A stretch of 64,000 bases of DNA from Trissonchulus latispiculum (GCA_030248195.1 JASAND010020159.1:99894-163893); one strand, 5' to 3'. Shown: positions 21,518-33,713, counted from the first letter of the stretch. The notes: generated by a model not told the origin, from the sequence alone. Made by a program: numbers and translations.

Positions 21518-23002
21518 CAGGGTTTTTTGCGTCCAGATGTATGTCTGGACGCAAAGTTTCTTATCTGGACGCAACGAAATTTTAACGGGACGCAAGCTAG
21601 ACGCAACATTATTTCGGGAGAAAATTCAGTTTTGTAAGAGTAAAAACTTTAAATGTTTCCAGTACCATTTTTTCCGTTTTTTCCAAAAATTTCTTCGAGT
21701 TCTGGGGGCTCCGCCCCCAGACCCCTGGTGTTTGCCACTTTGTCGTGGAATGCCAAGGTGCAAGATCATGTCTCAATGTTATTTGTTAAGTCGTTGTCCA
21801 CCTGTATCCATAGATCTTTTTGAACTCGCAAATTTCACATCAATAAGTAAAATAACATTACAATGTGCATAACCGGGAACATTTGAGTTTTTAACACATT
21901 TTTGATGAATAATACTACACCACGCATACACGCTGCAATTTACGCAAAGAACGAAATAGCATTGATGCTTTAGTTAGATGTAACAGATACCAAATTAATT
22001 CTTTTCAACATTTTTATTACGGATTTATTCCTAATTGCAAAAAAATCTCGAACTTCTGGGGGGCTCCGCCCCCCAGACCCCCCGCTGATCTTTTACACTG
22101 ACCTTTTGAGGAATCAGTAATTCTCAGAGTTTTGAAAATGGACTTTGTGTTTTCATATTTACTACCTTTCTTCTTAGTGACTACCTTTCTTCTTAGTGAT
22201 ATTAATTTAATAACTATTTCATTAATTTTTAATACCGTAATTAGTTTATCTATAACATTGAAACATCAGAATAATGTGTGTCAATACAATCGAAAATTAC
22301 GCACAAAATGCGTTAGATGCGACAGACGCTAAATTAATCTTTTTAAACATTTCCATTACGGATTCAATCCGTAATTGCCAAAAATCTCCAGCTTCTGGGG
22401 GGATCCGCCCCCCAGACCCCCCAGTACTCGCTTTCCATACTGTTTTCAGGGATCAGTAGTTCTCAGAGTTTTTGAAACTGAATGTATGTTTGATATTTAC
22501 TACCATTTTCTCAATGCTATTCCTAAATATTTCATTAATTTTTAATACTTTAGTTAATAGTTTAACTATGTATGACATTGAAATATCGGAATGTGTGTCA
22601 ATAATATTGAAAATTACTCAAGGTATTGCGTTAGATGCAACAGGTGCCAAATAAAATCTTTTTAAGCATTTCCATTGCGGATTATTCTGGAATTGCAAAA
22701 AAATTCTTCAACTTCTGGGGGGCGGAACCCCCCAGACCCCCCGAAGTGTACATTAACCTCATCGCTGTTCTGTAGGTACCTTTGTATTCCTGCTTTAATG
22801 TTAAGCAGCATCAACTTTCTAAATAGTCTAACTAGTGTTACACTAAAGAAATTATCAAAATTTTTATAACTAAATCAATTTTTTGTACAGAAAACACGAT
22901 AAAACAAAAATTCTACTTGGACGCAAAATATCTTAACCGGACGCAACTTAAACTTAGCGGGACGCAAGGTTGACGCAAATCCGAAAACCAAAAAAAACCC
23001 TG
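21518..23002. mobile_element. hAT-like element A, non-autonomous, TSD GTTTGAAG
   Basis: 1,485 bases beginning CAGGGTTTTTTGCG and ending AAAAAAAACCCTG, flanked by a perfect 8-base duplication GTTTGAAG (21510-21517 and 23003-23010). CAGGG ends with 8-base duplications are hAT hallmarks. Both ends carry subterminal repeats of GGACGCAA (at least four per end, same orientation), which are likely transposase-binding sites. The body is made of about four diverged units of 320-350 bases, each with a GC-rich hairpin. No transposase frame. Confidence 0.85.
21701..22741 (+). repeat. Four diverged 320-350 bp units, each with a GC-rich hairpin
   Basis: TTCTGGGG-(G)GCTCCGC-CCCCAGACCCC or close variants occur at about 21701, 22053, 22393 and 22712, spaced 353, 340 and 319 bases. 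The preceding A/T-rich sequence (CATTTCCATTACGGATT and AAAAATCT words) is also repeated, so whole units were duplicated inside element A. Confidence 0.75.
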
Positions 23003-23010
23003 GTTTGAAG

Positions 23011-23343
23011 ACAAGCTAGGGTGTCTAGTTGCCCCCAAAACATCCATTAAACTCAAAGATGGATCCAAACCTAAGTTTTTCAAAGCACGGCCTGTGACAT
23101 ACGGTTTGAAAGAAGGTATAGAAAAATCCCTTGCAAGAGATGAACAAGATGGCATCCTAGAAAGAATAGATCACTCTGATTGAGCTGTCCCAATACTCCC
23201 CGTTAACAAACCAGATGGTAGCGTAAGGGTTTGCGCAGTCTTTAAAGTAACTCTGATCTGAATCCCTGTTTGGATGTGGATCAATACCCCATTCCACGTC
23301 CTGATGATTTGTTTCATCAACTTTGGCAGGGAACTAAATTCTC
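23011..23343 (+). pseudogene. Gypsy RT, N-terminal fragment
   Basis: Between the hAT-like and Harbinger-like insertions. Reads the approach to RT (KPKFFKARPVTYG, DGILERIDHSD, then an in-frame TGA, VPILPVNKPDGSVRVCA). It continues beyond the next insertion. Fragment of the same element as the protease piece. Confidence 0.75.
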
Positions 23344-23346
23344 TAA

Positions 23347-24124
23347 AGGCCAGTTTACACTACCAGACTTTCATCAGACCAGATTTGCACCAAACTCAAG
23401 TCTGGTGAAAAAATTTCACCAAACTTATACTTTACACTATCAGACTTGACACGCCAAACATTCACCAGATATTGTCCAGACTTCGGACAAACTTTGAGAG
23501 GGATCCAATCACATTTCGAAAAAATTGAGCGCCAAGCTTAAAAACATTGGGTGAATCCATTTGTGAATACTATCTCACATTTCCATAGGAATATTCAAGC
23601 GTGAAACTAACCTTCTGAGGGAATCTATCTCAGTTGAACAGTGACTAGCCCCACCTGTGCGATATCTATAGCATGATAAACATTTCACTCATTCAAAATA
23701 ATTTCAAAATATGAATATCAGAATTGCTTGAAATGGATGAATCGGTTATTGTTTGAAAGAATTCTTGTACAGAGCATTTCTGAAATTTCTTCAGTTGTCC
23801 AAATAGCCATAATGTATGTAACAACCTTTGCGCAACGAAACTGACCCAGCAAACCATACTGAACTACGAAAAGCAATCAATTATAGAGACTCTATGGCAG
23901 TCAGGTCACGTGTTTTTATGCGAATTCTGATTGGTTGTATTTACCAGACATCAGGTGAAAATTGCCACCAGACCAAACTGAGTTTGGAAGTCTGTTGGAG
24001 GTCTGGCAGAAGTCTGGTCGAAGTTTGGTCTCACTTTACACTACCAGATGTTCACGAAACTTCCACCAGACTTGAGTTTGGTGCAAGTCTGGTCTGGTCA
24101 AAGTCTGGTAGTGTAAACTGGCCT
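23347..24124. mobile_element. PIF/Harbinger-like MITE, TSD TAA
   Basis: 778 bases with TIRs starting AGGCCAGTTTACACTACCAG and the complement at the right end, flanked by TAA on both sides (23344-23346 and 24125-24127). A three-base TWA duplication with an AGGCC start fits PIF/Harbinger. Words like CAGACTTGAGTTTGGTG recur inverted inside the ends. The 99-codon frame at 23828 is not a transposase. It is inserted within RT coding sequence. Confidence 0.75.
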
Positions 24125-24127
24125 TAA

Positions 24128-25110
24128 GCTTGATTTGGCTCGAGCATACAACCAAATCTAGTTAGATTGATACAGTCAGAATCTGTGTGTAATTAACACC
24201 CACAAAGGTCTATTTAAATATAAGAGAGTTCCTTTTGGAATATCTAGTGCCCCTGCGATTTTCAACAAAAAATGGATATGATGCTGAATCAATGCAGTGG
24301 CTGTGCCTGGTTTTTTGATGACATAGTGGTCACCGGAAAAACCGATAAAGAACATTTGGATAATTTGAAGACCGTATTTAATGTTTTAAAGCAAAACGGT
24401 GCCCTTTTGAATTTGCCTAAAAGTGTTTTCTTCCAGCCCTCGATTGTCTATATGGGACTGCGGGTTGATGGAAGTGGGATCAGTCCAGTTGACAGTAAGG
24501 TTCAGGCTATTAAAATGATGCCTGCACCTCAAAATGCCAGTGAATTGAAGTCTTTCCTTGGGAAAGAGAACTTTTACGGTACACTGCTTCCTGGGGTTAG
24601 TCAAATGGCAAAACAACGTTATGAACTGTTAAAGAAAAATGTACACTGGGTTTGGACACAACAACACCAGGAAAGTTTTGAACGTCTGAAAAAAGAATTA
24701 ACTTCTGATAAAGTTAGGATTCCGTATGATCCCAAGATAGCTCTAGTCCTATCATGTGACGCTTCAACAACTGGGGTTGGAGCTATTCTTTCCCCACAGA
24801 TTTCCTGACGGCAAGGAAAAGCTAATTGCAGCGGCTTCAAAGCTTCTCAGTGACCAAGAAATTAAGGTGTCACAGATAGAAAAAGAAGCTTTCAGCATAA
24901 TTTACGGATTAAAGAAGTTTTACATCCACCTTTATGGCAGATATTTCACTTTGGTAACTGATAATAAGCCACTAAGCAAAATCTTCCTTCCATGTACAGA
25001 ACTGCCCAGATATGCAATGCAAAGATTACAACGTTGGGCAATTATGCTGACAGGTTTTATGATGTAGAGTTTTGGAGGTCCGAAAAGCATGGTAACGCTG
25101 ATTGCCTCAG
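24128..25110 (+). pseudogene. Gypsy RT palm and RNase H fragment
   Basis: Resumes RT after the MITE. Catalytic box reads FFDD (AWFFDDIVVTGK at about 24306-24340) where YxDD is usual. The connection (KSVFFQPSIVYMGLRVDG, ELKSFLGKENFYG) and RNase H (LSCDASTTGVGAIL at about 24750) follow. The frame shifts at about 24805 and continues 24756-25067 (EKEAFSIIYGLKKF, LVTDNKPLSKIF). It ends at NADCLS just before the TAG element. Confidence 0.8.
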
Positions 25111-25113
25111 TAG

Positions 25114-26204
25114 TGCGTCTGTCAAAAGATTCTGATCCCGACTATCGACCCACAATCACGCTTTCCAAGGGGCTAAAAACGCGTCATTAAAAATCGCAGG
25201 CAAAAAAATTTGATCAAAATTGAACAACTTTCCTGTCTCGCCACGAAAATTCACAGGAAAGAAATTTTAATCAATTCAAATAGAATGGATTCCTGTTCGA
25301 ACACAAAGAATCCCAGGAAAAAAAATTTGATAAAATGAAATTGACTCGAATCATGCCGCTCGGGGAAAAATCACAGGAATAAAAAATCGGTTAAATCTAA
25401 ACAAATAATCTAAACCAGAAGAAACGAAAATATTGCGCTGACTCTGATGTCAATAATCTCTAACAACCCTAATTCCGCGGAATTCTAGAAATAAATTTAG
25501 TTGTTAATTTAATGTTCAGATCCTGTAGGCATTAGATTTAAGCTGGAAATGTGGCGGCTTCATTTTTCGGTACTAGCGGGCACAAAACGATAGCAGCAAA
25601 TCCTGGACGCACCAAAAAAGCTGTGAATTTAAGTTAAATTCATTTTAATATAAAGATAAAACAGAAAAAATTAACTAAAACTGTGCTCGCCACGTAAGAT
25701 GAACTAATAGAATAACGCGCTGGGCGTGCACCTGTGTGGTTTATCGATGCTAAAGGTACCATTTGTACTTCAAATTTCTCCTTCTTCGACGAAAGACGAC
25801 AAGCATTAACTTTCTTTGGCACAAATTCCTGTAAATGCTTGAAGTCAGTGCGGCATTATGAAACAATCCACAGCAAATCGCCCAATTCCATATATATTTA
25901 CCCAAGTCCATGGAATGATATGTTTTCGCGAATCATTCACAGGAAAAAATTTGACTGAATCTAAGCAGCACAATTCATGTCGCTCGGTAAGGATTCACAG
26001 GAAAAAAATTTTGATAACTTTTAATCCACCAAATTCCTTATCCTCAAAATGTAGTCACAGGAAAAAAAATTCGATCAATTTAAATCGACTAGTTTCCTGT
26101 CGCTCCACGAAGAGTCACAGGAGAAAAAAATTGGCAAAAACTGACATTTTCAACTCCTGTGAAAGTGGGTCGATAGTCAGGATCAGAATCTTTTGACAGA
26201 CGCA
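25114..26204. mobile_element. TIR element with TSD TAG, unclassified
   Basis: 1,091 bases with near-perfect inverted ends of about 40 bases starting TGCGTCTGTCAAAAGATTCT and ending with the complement, flanked by TAG (25111-25113 and 26205-26207). The interrupted Gypsy codons are adjacent once it is removed. A unit of roughly 60 bases with CACAGGAAAAAAATTTGAT recurs near both ends (25180-25400 and 25940-26160). No transposase. CACTA, PIF/Harbinger and others make 3-base duplications, so the family is open. Confidence 0.75.
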
Positions 26205-26272
26205 TAGATTACCACTATCTGATGTCCAATTCAAAGAATCCGGCGTTGCTTTCATTAACTCTCTGCGCTTAA

Positions 26273-27254
26273 GGTGGTGATTCCTTTTGGGCACATATTG
26301 TTATTTGGTGGCGTAAATCAAGACGAAATTTGATGAAACTTTCCGAAATAAGCTCTTTTAGCGTTCTAACACCCTCCGCGCAATCCGGATTCAAAAATTG
26401 GAGATTTCCGGTCAGAATGGTTTTTCCCAATTTCTGAACGTTTGGCAGCTGCAATACAGTTATGACTATATTCATTCGAAAGATCTCATTGAGCTTCACA
26501 TTTTTGCTTTTTAAAGTAAGTTTCTATCTTTGCTCTACCGTGAGATATAGCCGATTTTCTAGTTTTGGCGTCGAAAACTAGTCATTTTTGCAGAAATCAA
26601 ATAATCCAACATTTCTTGAACTACGCAAGCCGTAAAATCAAACTAAGGGCGTCGATCTGAAGGTCTCACAGGGACAAATAATCCGACGCATGATCGTCTT
26701 CCAACTACTATCCTGTAGGCTGCTATCATAAGAAATGTAGTTTTTGCAAAAACACGACCAATTTTTTTCCAAAGATTGTGGAGCATTCACAATGCGAGCT
26801 GGGGGGCTGCTACTGAACAAATGTGTTCTGCACAAATATACCCAGGGACGATTTTTTAGTTGCCCCGATTGCTGCTTTCTAGCTATAGTAATCGCTTGAC
26901 AAATTTGGAAAAAGTAGGTAAAATCCAGGTTATGCACACATTTCTGCTTATTTCTCTATAACGAAGAGCGATTTCACAATAAATAAAAAATCGTCCCCAG
27001 CTATTTGATGGAGGTATCGAATGATATAACCGGTGTCTCGCGAAAAAATTTACTTGAGTCTGCAAAAATTCTGGAAAATTATACTTCTTCTAAAATGTGT
27101 TAAAAATATTTTAGAAAAGCAACATTAGTTTCACGGCATGCATTAAAAAGAGAAAATGTCAAGCTACATGTTGATATAAAAATGGCTTCTTAACTCCAAG
27201 TAATGAATGAGTTATAATGGTGCAAACTAAATGTGACCAAAGGGAATCACCACC
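26273..27254. mobile_element. TTAA element, copy 1 (982 bp)
   Basis: Begins GGTGGTGATTCC and ends GGAATCACCACC, flanked by TTAA (26269-26272 and 27255-27258), inserted in the Gypsy integrase region. Reverse orientation relative to the copies at 30642 and 60529. Exactly as long as the copy at 60529. TTAA duplications are typical of piggyBac, but the end sequence is not the usual CCC-start one. No transposase frame; no open frame is conserved among the three copies. Confidence 0.8.
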
Positions 27255-27258
27255 TTAA

Positions 27259-27720
27259 GTACTGTTGAAAGCTTGGGTTTGTCCAGGGAATGTCTTATAT
27301 CCGCGATCCAATCCGTTGAACTCTTGAAGAATGTCGTAGATGCTATAAAGAAAAAGAATTGGGGAAAACCAAGAGCAAGATCGCCGCAGCTTGAACTATT
27401 TGCAGCAAGAAAGCAAGAACTTTCTTATTTTAATGGTTTGTTGTTCTTGGGTGATCGCTTGGTTATTCCAGCAATGTTACAAAATCTTGTTCTGCGAGAA
27501 CTTCATAATGGCCATCCAGGTGTCACAAGCATGAATTTGCTGGCGAATAGTTTGGTTTGGTGACCTGGCTTACGTAAATACGTGGCCGATGCAGTTCGCC
27601 ACTGCCATTACTGCGCAACGTGGCAAAACATGCCAAGCAAGATTAGAGCATTCAATGATGATTCATTCATTCATCAATGATCTGGTCAACCAAAGGCTGA
27701 GGTTTCTAAGCTACCTGGAA
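27259..27720 (+). pseudogene. Gypsy integrase N-terminal fragment
   Basis: Reads ARKQELSYFNGLLFLGDRLVIP, then RELHNGHPG and, after an in-frame TGA at 27561, HCHYCATWQNMP, the H-H-C-C zinc module before an integrase core. The element is lost after about 27720; no catalytic core remains. Confidence 0.75.
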
Positions 27721-27944
27721 CCAAAATTTTAGTAGTGACACAACTTTTGTTTCGTTCTTTCTGTAAGCTCGTAAACTTTGTGAACTCACCAGGAAAATTG
27801 TGTTTAATGTTCAAAAATCTGTTCTATTTGCCAATATTTATAGATATTATAAGAAAAAAGTACAAATGATTTATTAAACACCAATGCTGTATTCTGGTAA
27901 TCACAGTTGTCGTGATAATCAAATCACAGTAACTGGCATAAATT

Positions 27945-28785
27945 TCGTAGTCATTTGGTAGTGTAATTGGGCACTTTATGAAGTGTCAGATAATTTCTGA
28001 ATTTTCATGAAGTGTCAGACAGATAGTGTAATACTTTGTTGCACATCTTTATTACACTATCTGTCACGTCAATTCAAAGTTTTCATGAAGTGCCAATGCC
28101 TCATTTGACACATAGTGAAATCCCACAGTATACTTAATTTGAAAATACTTCCCTTATTAAAATTATATTAAAATACTTATGACGTAAAAGTTACAACAGA
28201 CAAAGTAGAAATAAAATGTTTGTCTAAGAAATTAGATTATACTGTTTACGTTAACATAAATTGTCATTAATTCGTTTATTTTAATAGTGGTGCCATTTAT
28301 CTTGCAAGTGTAGCATAGCACGTTCACGTAATCACTACTGTAAAATGATGGGCCACTATAAAATGCAGGCCCTGACGCAGACCAGCAGACTGGGGTACGA
28401 AAAGCAGACTTTGATGCAGACGCAGACTAGGGTATAAAAAGCATCGGGCCGGCAGGATTATACCCGGGTCTGCAAGTTTTTATACCCGAGTCTGCAAGTC
28501 TGCTCAAAAGTCTGCATTCTGTACCCGGGTTATACACATATATTCCCGTGTACCCAGTGTCCATTACTTCACAGATAATGGAAAATATGTTCAAATTGCA
28601 TATAGTGTGGGATTTCACTATGTGTCAATTGAGGCATTGACATTTCATGAGAAGTCAGAAATGACCTGACAGATAGTGTAATAAAGATGTGCAACACAGC
28701 ACTACACTATGTGTCTGACACTTCATGAAAAGTCAGAAATTATCTGACACGTCATGAAGTGCCCAATTACACTATGTGACTACGA
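27945..28785. mobile_element. Foldback element with 190-bp arms
   Basis: Arms 27946-28136 and 28598-28785 are inverted copies, ending CGTAGTCA and TGACTACG. They are built from the words AGTGTAATTGGGCAC and CATGAAGTGTCAGA, themselves partly palindromic. The interior holds short GCAGAC and ACCCGGGTCTGCAAG repeats. No coding sequence; no convincing target duplication. Confidence 0.65.
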
Positions 28786-30641
28786 CATATACACAAAGCA
28801 TTGTCATTCTATCGCACCGATCCTAATTCTCCTTCCCAATAACAATTCAAAACTCCTGGGCAAACGGAGGCTGAGAGGTGACTATCGGAAATGTGCAGGT
28901 GGATACAGTTAAGTGGGTGAATATGAGCCGTCAGTCACAGGCAAACGCAAATCGGAAGTTTTTACATTGTTCTCTAAAACTAGGAAAAGGATGCTGTGGA
29001 GCATGAAACAAACCTTCAGCGGGTGAGTTCCGTTAATGGACAGTGGGTCAACTACAATGTAATAATTACAAAGTCTGCAAAGGCAAAGCTAGCATACTCT
29101 TGAAAAGCAGGTGGACTTTCTTTAGTGAAAGGGAGGGGGGGCCTCACTTTTGAGTCCCCCCACACTCGCTCCCCGTTTTGGGCTTCCCCCACTTACTATT
29201 AATTGCCCAGAAAATGCCAGATTTTAAGGATTTTTGGTCAAAATTTTCACAAATTCCCCCACGTTTGACCACGGGTGCACTAAACACCTCGTACAGTAAG
29301 TCTTGCAGCTGTAAAATAAACTAACTAATAAGCCACTGAGAATTTACTTTATCACTTTATTTGCACTGCACTTAAGAGGGGTGTCACCGGGTACCAAATT
29401 TTATAGTCGCCGATTTCGCTCATTTTTGGATATAATATACCCCCACATGTGTCCAAAAACAAGACAAAAGTTTAGAGCTAGAGTCAATCCAGTTACGAGA
29501 TATTGCAGTTCAAATCCCTACAATTTAGTATTTACGCCACTATGCCTCGCTGAGGGCTTCGAAGTTGTGTGCACATAGGATGACAAAAGACTACGGCATG
29601 GCCAATAGATCAAACTGAAGCCTCTATCTGGGGCTATTTATTGCCGTGCAAATCACAATGATACGCCAAGCACCGAGCGAGAAACGGCGTTTGGACGATT
29701 TGCTCAAGCTCCTTCCGACTGTTATTTACTTCAAACTTTAACGGGCACTAATCTTCTCATACTGCTTTGTAGAGACTTGGTGCAACAAGCTAAAATGTTC
29801 AGGACATCGAGAGCTCCAATTTGATATAAAATTTGGCCATATTTGAAAAAAATTGAAAATTTGCCATTTTTTGAATATAGGCCTCCGACATCGCACTGAG
29901 GCATGAGTCCACAGTTAAAGAGTAGCGATTGCAGTGAAATTTACCACACATCATCCTTTCATATGTGCAAATCGGCACACAGAATTTGGTTGGGATAGCT
30001 CGGTTTTCACTCGACCTATGGACAAAATTCATATTTAAAAAATTCATGGATATTCAAAAATTTGAGAAAATTGCGTATTTTGAGGCAAAACGCCAACACA
30101 GTGAACAAAAGTGTGATCTACTCCCAAGCAGCAGCAGCAGGGATTGTGCGTATGCAAATTAATCTCTATTTATGTACTGTGTTAATATCTATACGCGAAA
30201 TTTGTGCAGTGAATGGTTAGTTCAGAGCATAACGAAACATTTCTTCGGTGGCATTTTTGTAAGTCAGAATTTAGCAAATATATACCAACTTCATTCAATT
30301 TTGAAAATTTCTAGAAAATCGCAGAGCTAAAGCAAAAACACCTCCTATAGATATTAACACGCTATCTAGTCTAGATTAACATTGTGCCAAGCTATAGCTC
30401 ATTTGCTCTTGCACAGCGCTCAAACTATTGGTCACCGCGAAATCTTCCTAACTTTTTCGTTTTCCTATGTTTAACACATGACGAGGTCACCTTTGGAGGA
30501 CTATTGTGAATGATAGAGAAAGTTTTGCAACAAACGTCTTGTTTTGGGGACCCATGGGTACTGCAAAATATATGAAAAGGAGAAAAATCGGAGATGGTCG
30601 AAAATTCGCGACCCCCCCCCCTTAAAATGCACTACACTTAC
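28786..30641. other. Non-coding, with a possible TTAA-flanked G/C-ended element
   Basis: No gene seen. TTAA followed by GAGGGGTGTC at 29372 and a run of C ending in TTAA at 30625 could be the ends of a 1.25-kb element similar to the nested one at 32318, but the ends are mostly homopolymer and the match is weak. Confidence 0.3.
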
Positions 30642-31566
30642 GGTGGTGATTCCCTTTGGTCACATAAAGTTTGCACCATTATTTACTCATTCATTACTTG
30701 GAGTTAAGAAGCCATTTTTATATCAAAATGTAGCTTGACATTTTCTCTTTTTAATGCATGCCACGAAACTAATGTTACTTTTCTAAAATATTTTTAACAC
30801 ATTTTAGAAGAAGTATAATTTTCCAGAATTTGCAAATTTTTTCGCGAGACGTCAAATAGCTGGGGACGATTTTTTATGTATTGTGAAATCGCTCTTCGTT
30901 ATAGAGAAATAAGTTGAAATGTGTGCGTAACCTGAATTTTGCCTACCTTTTCCAAATTTATCAAGCGATTACTTTAGCTAGAAAGGAGCAATCGGGGCAA
31001 CTAAAAATCGTCCCTGGGTATATTTGTGCAGAACACACTTGTTGAGTAGCAGCCCTCCAGCTTGCATGGTGAAAGCTCCACAATCTTTGAAAGAAAATTG
31101 GTCATGTTTTTGCAAAAACTACATTTTTATGTAGCAGCCTACAGGATAGCAGTTGGAAGACGATCATGCGTCGGATAATGTGTCCCTGTGAGACCTTCAG
31201 ATCGACGCCCTTAGTTTGATTTTACGGCTTGCGTTGTTGAAGAAATGTTGGATTATTTGATTTCTTCAAAAATGACAAGTTTGAAACAAAAAAATTGGCT
31301 ATATCTCACGGTAGAGAAAAGCTAGAAACTTGCTTTAAAAAGAAAAATGTGAAGCTCAATGAGATCTTTCGAATGAATATAGTTATAACTGTATGGCAGC
31401 TGCGAACCGTTCAGAAATTGGGAAAAACCATTCTTACCGGAAATTTCGAATTTTTGAATCGGGATTGCGCGGAGGGTGTTAGAACGCTAAAAGAACTTAT
31501 TTCGGAAAGTTTCATCAAATTTCATCTTGGTGAAATAACAGTATGTGCCCAAAAGGAATCACCACC
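30642..31566. mobile_element. TTAA element, copy 2 (925 bp)
   Basis: Same ends (GGTGGTGATTCC and GGAATCACCACC) and same internal sequence as copies 1 and 3, in the orientation of copy 3. The flanks are TTAC and TAAG instead of a clean TTAA pair, so the target site has decayed. About 57 bases shorter than the others. No transposase. Confidence 0.8.
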
Positions 31567-31942
31567 TAAGGTGCTGGTTTCTTTCGGGTATTTTTTACTC
31601 ATACTGCTTTAATCCTTTATGCAAATAGCTAAAACTTGCTAAGTAACCTATTTCCGTGCTCTTTAACATTCTGGGTCCAGTCTTGTATTTTTAGGCCAAA
31701 AGATAAGAAAGTTTTGGTTTTTGGCCTTAGGCTCCCAGTAGGTAGACCAGACACGGGATTGGATGTTATGGCTGGAAAGAGGGCACAAAAATGAACATTT
31801 TTGCTTTACAACCGTTGAGCTATCTCCAGTGGTAAAGTCAGTATAAGCAAAAACCCATTTTAAGGGTCAAAAATGGCCATTTTCGGGGAAATCAGTTTTT
31901 TCAAAATTACTGCCAAACCTTGTGAACAATTTTGTTACATTT
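31567..31942. other. Non-coding spacer, nothing recognised
   Basis: Unique-looking sequence between copy 2 of the TTAA element and hAT-like element B. No gene or repeat recognised. Confidence 0.4.
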
Positions 31943-32317
31943 ATACTAAACAGGGTTTTTTGGTTTTCGGATTTGCGTCAACCTTGCGTCCCGCTAAATT
32001 TCAGTGGCGTCCCGTTAAAAAATTTTGCGTCCAGCATAACATTATTGTTTTAGCGTTTTTTTGTGCAAAAATTGTTTATTTATTAAAATTTCGATAATTT
32101 CTTTAGTACAACATTAATTAATCGTATGAGTCAAGCAGAAAGTTGATCCTGCTTAATAGCAATGCACTATTACAAGATTCGTATAGATGTGTCCAATATA
32201 CACGATTGGGGGTCGGGGGGCGGAGCCCCCCAGAAGTTGAAGAAATTTTTTCCAATTACAGTAAAATCCGTAATGGAAATGTTTAAAAAGATTAATTTGG
32301 CATCTATTACATCTTAA

Positions 32318-33713
32318 GGGGGGGGGGGCTACGAACGGTTTTGCCCAACTTCTTCAGAGAGACCCACCTTTTGCCATATGATTAGCTAACATATCAAGGT
32401 TAAATAGTCCGTAGTGGGCATTATTATATCTAACACACACCGATTCTGGCACTACGCCAAAGTTGAAATTTTGGTGCGAAAAGTGGGTTTTTTGAAAAAG
32501 CTTTTCTGAATTCTGGTGGATTAACGGTTTGACCATTTCTGAAACTTTTTGCCAGAATTGTTAACTGTTACTAGTGCTAAATATTAAAAGTATTCCGGCT
32601 TTCGAGCGTTGCTTCCTTCTTTAGTTATAACAGCTCAAAGTTTGAAATTTTGCAAAAAGTTGCGAGGTGACCGTGCGCCATTTTCGATCTAATAAAATTG
32701 GCAGCCCCTAGCCTACCCCAGCTTTTTACCAGTTATTAGGCTCTAATAGGGGCATACTGTCTGTGAATTTCAAGGGCTTTAGTTTTCTGGTTAGTGTGCT
32801 AGCCAACTTTTCGTTAAGAAATAACCCTTATTTTTGGGCCTGAAAAGCTGGCTAAGCGCAGTAAAAATGGGGTCAAAAATTTTTTGTCTCCGATTTTGCC
32901 GAAAAGGTGCTTACAGGGGTTATTTGACCTGCTGAATCAGAATATGAAATCCGTTTTTCGATATGACGCTTCCTTCGTTCAGTATGCGCTTACAACTGTC
33001 TTGGAGCTTTTTGGAGCGAATGCCATCCATACTTTGAGAAATCAATCTAGCATTTCTAAACATTGGAGCGAAGTTTAGTGATATAGCTTTCGGCACATCT
33101 TGGTACACTCACTGGTCTCTAATGCGCAAAGTTTCAGCCGATTCTGCCACAGTAATTTGGAGTAATTGACTCACATCTTCGAAATGGCACCAAATAACAG
33201 TGACAATATCGATAATGTCATCTAGCACTGCGAACGCAGGGATTAACGAAATCACGTCATTTTTACATAAGTTAAGACAGATACTTGGAGTATTAATCGG
33301 AGCAAAGTTGGGCTCCTTTGATAAACCACAGCTCATTAGACGTTAGTTAACCTCCACCCGTATAGACCTACAACACCCAATTTATCGCATTTTGATTGTA
33401 TCGCGCAGAAAAGTATACAATGATCTAAGGATTATTTTACACGATATCAAAGCGCTATATGTTAGTACTATTTCTGGAAAATTTGGGTACCGTACCTTGC
33501 CCATAGCGATCAGGGCGAGGCAAAGTTTCTGTACGTGTCATGCCGAGCTTTGGACCGACAACACCAACTTCTGATGGGTCCACAGGACGCTACGCTGCAT
33601 AAAATTCTTTCAAACTTTAAACTACTTTACACTAAACCTAATACTATTATATGGCAAAAGACTAGCTAGCTTTTCCAACATCGAACTTTTAGTGAAATTC
33701 GTAGCCCCCCCCC
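32318..33713. mobile_element. TTAA-flanked element with G-run ends, nested in element B
   Basis: 1,396 bases between TTAA at 32314-32317 and TTAA at 33714-33717. The left end is a G run then CTACGAA; the right end is TTCGTAG then a C run. Removing it reconnects sequence matching other parts of the hAT-like family (ATTAATTTGGCATCT). No coding capacity. The ends differ from the GGTGGTGATTCC family, so this is a second TTAA-using family. Confidence 0.7.

Larger units (their letters stand above)
20853..27720 (+). mobile_element. Second Gypsy element, dead, with four nested transposons
   Basis: Pieces of gag, protease, RT, RNase H and integrase follow one another on the plus strand, separated by four insertions that each have TIRs and target-site duplications. 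Removing the insertions restores the domain order. There are also frame breaks, in-frame stops and an internal deletion joining gag directly to protease. RT resembles the K02A2.6-like Gypsy group and is different from the pol at 3286. LTRs were not recognised; the limits are those of recognisable coding sequence. Confidence 0.85.

Noticed and set aside
23828..24127. 99-residue protein in the Harbinger-like MITE
   Set aside because: Its C-terminal part translates the TIR; no transposase motif.
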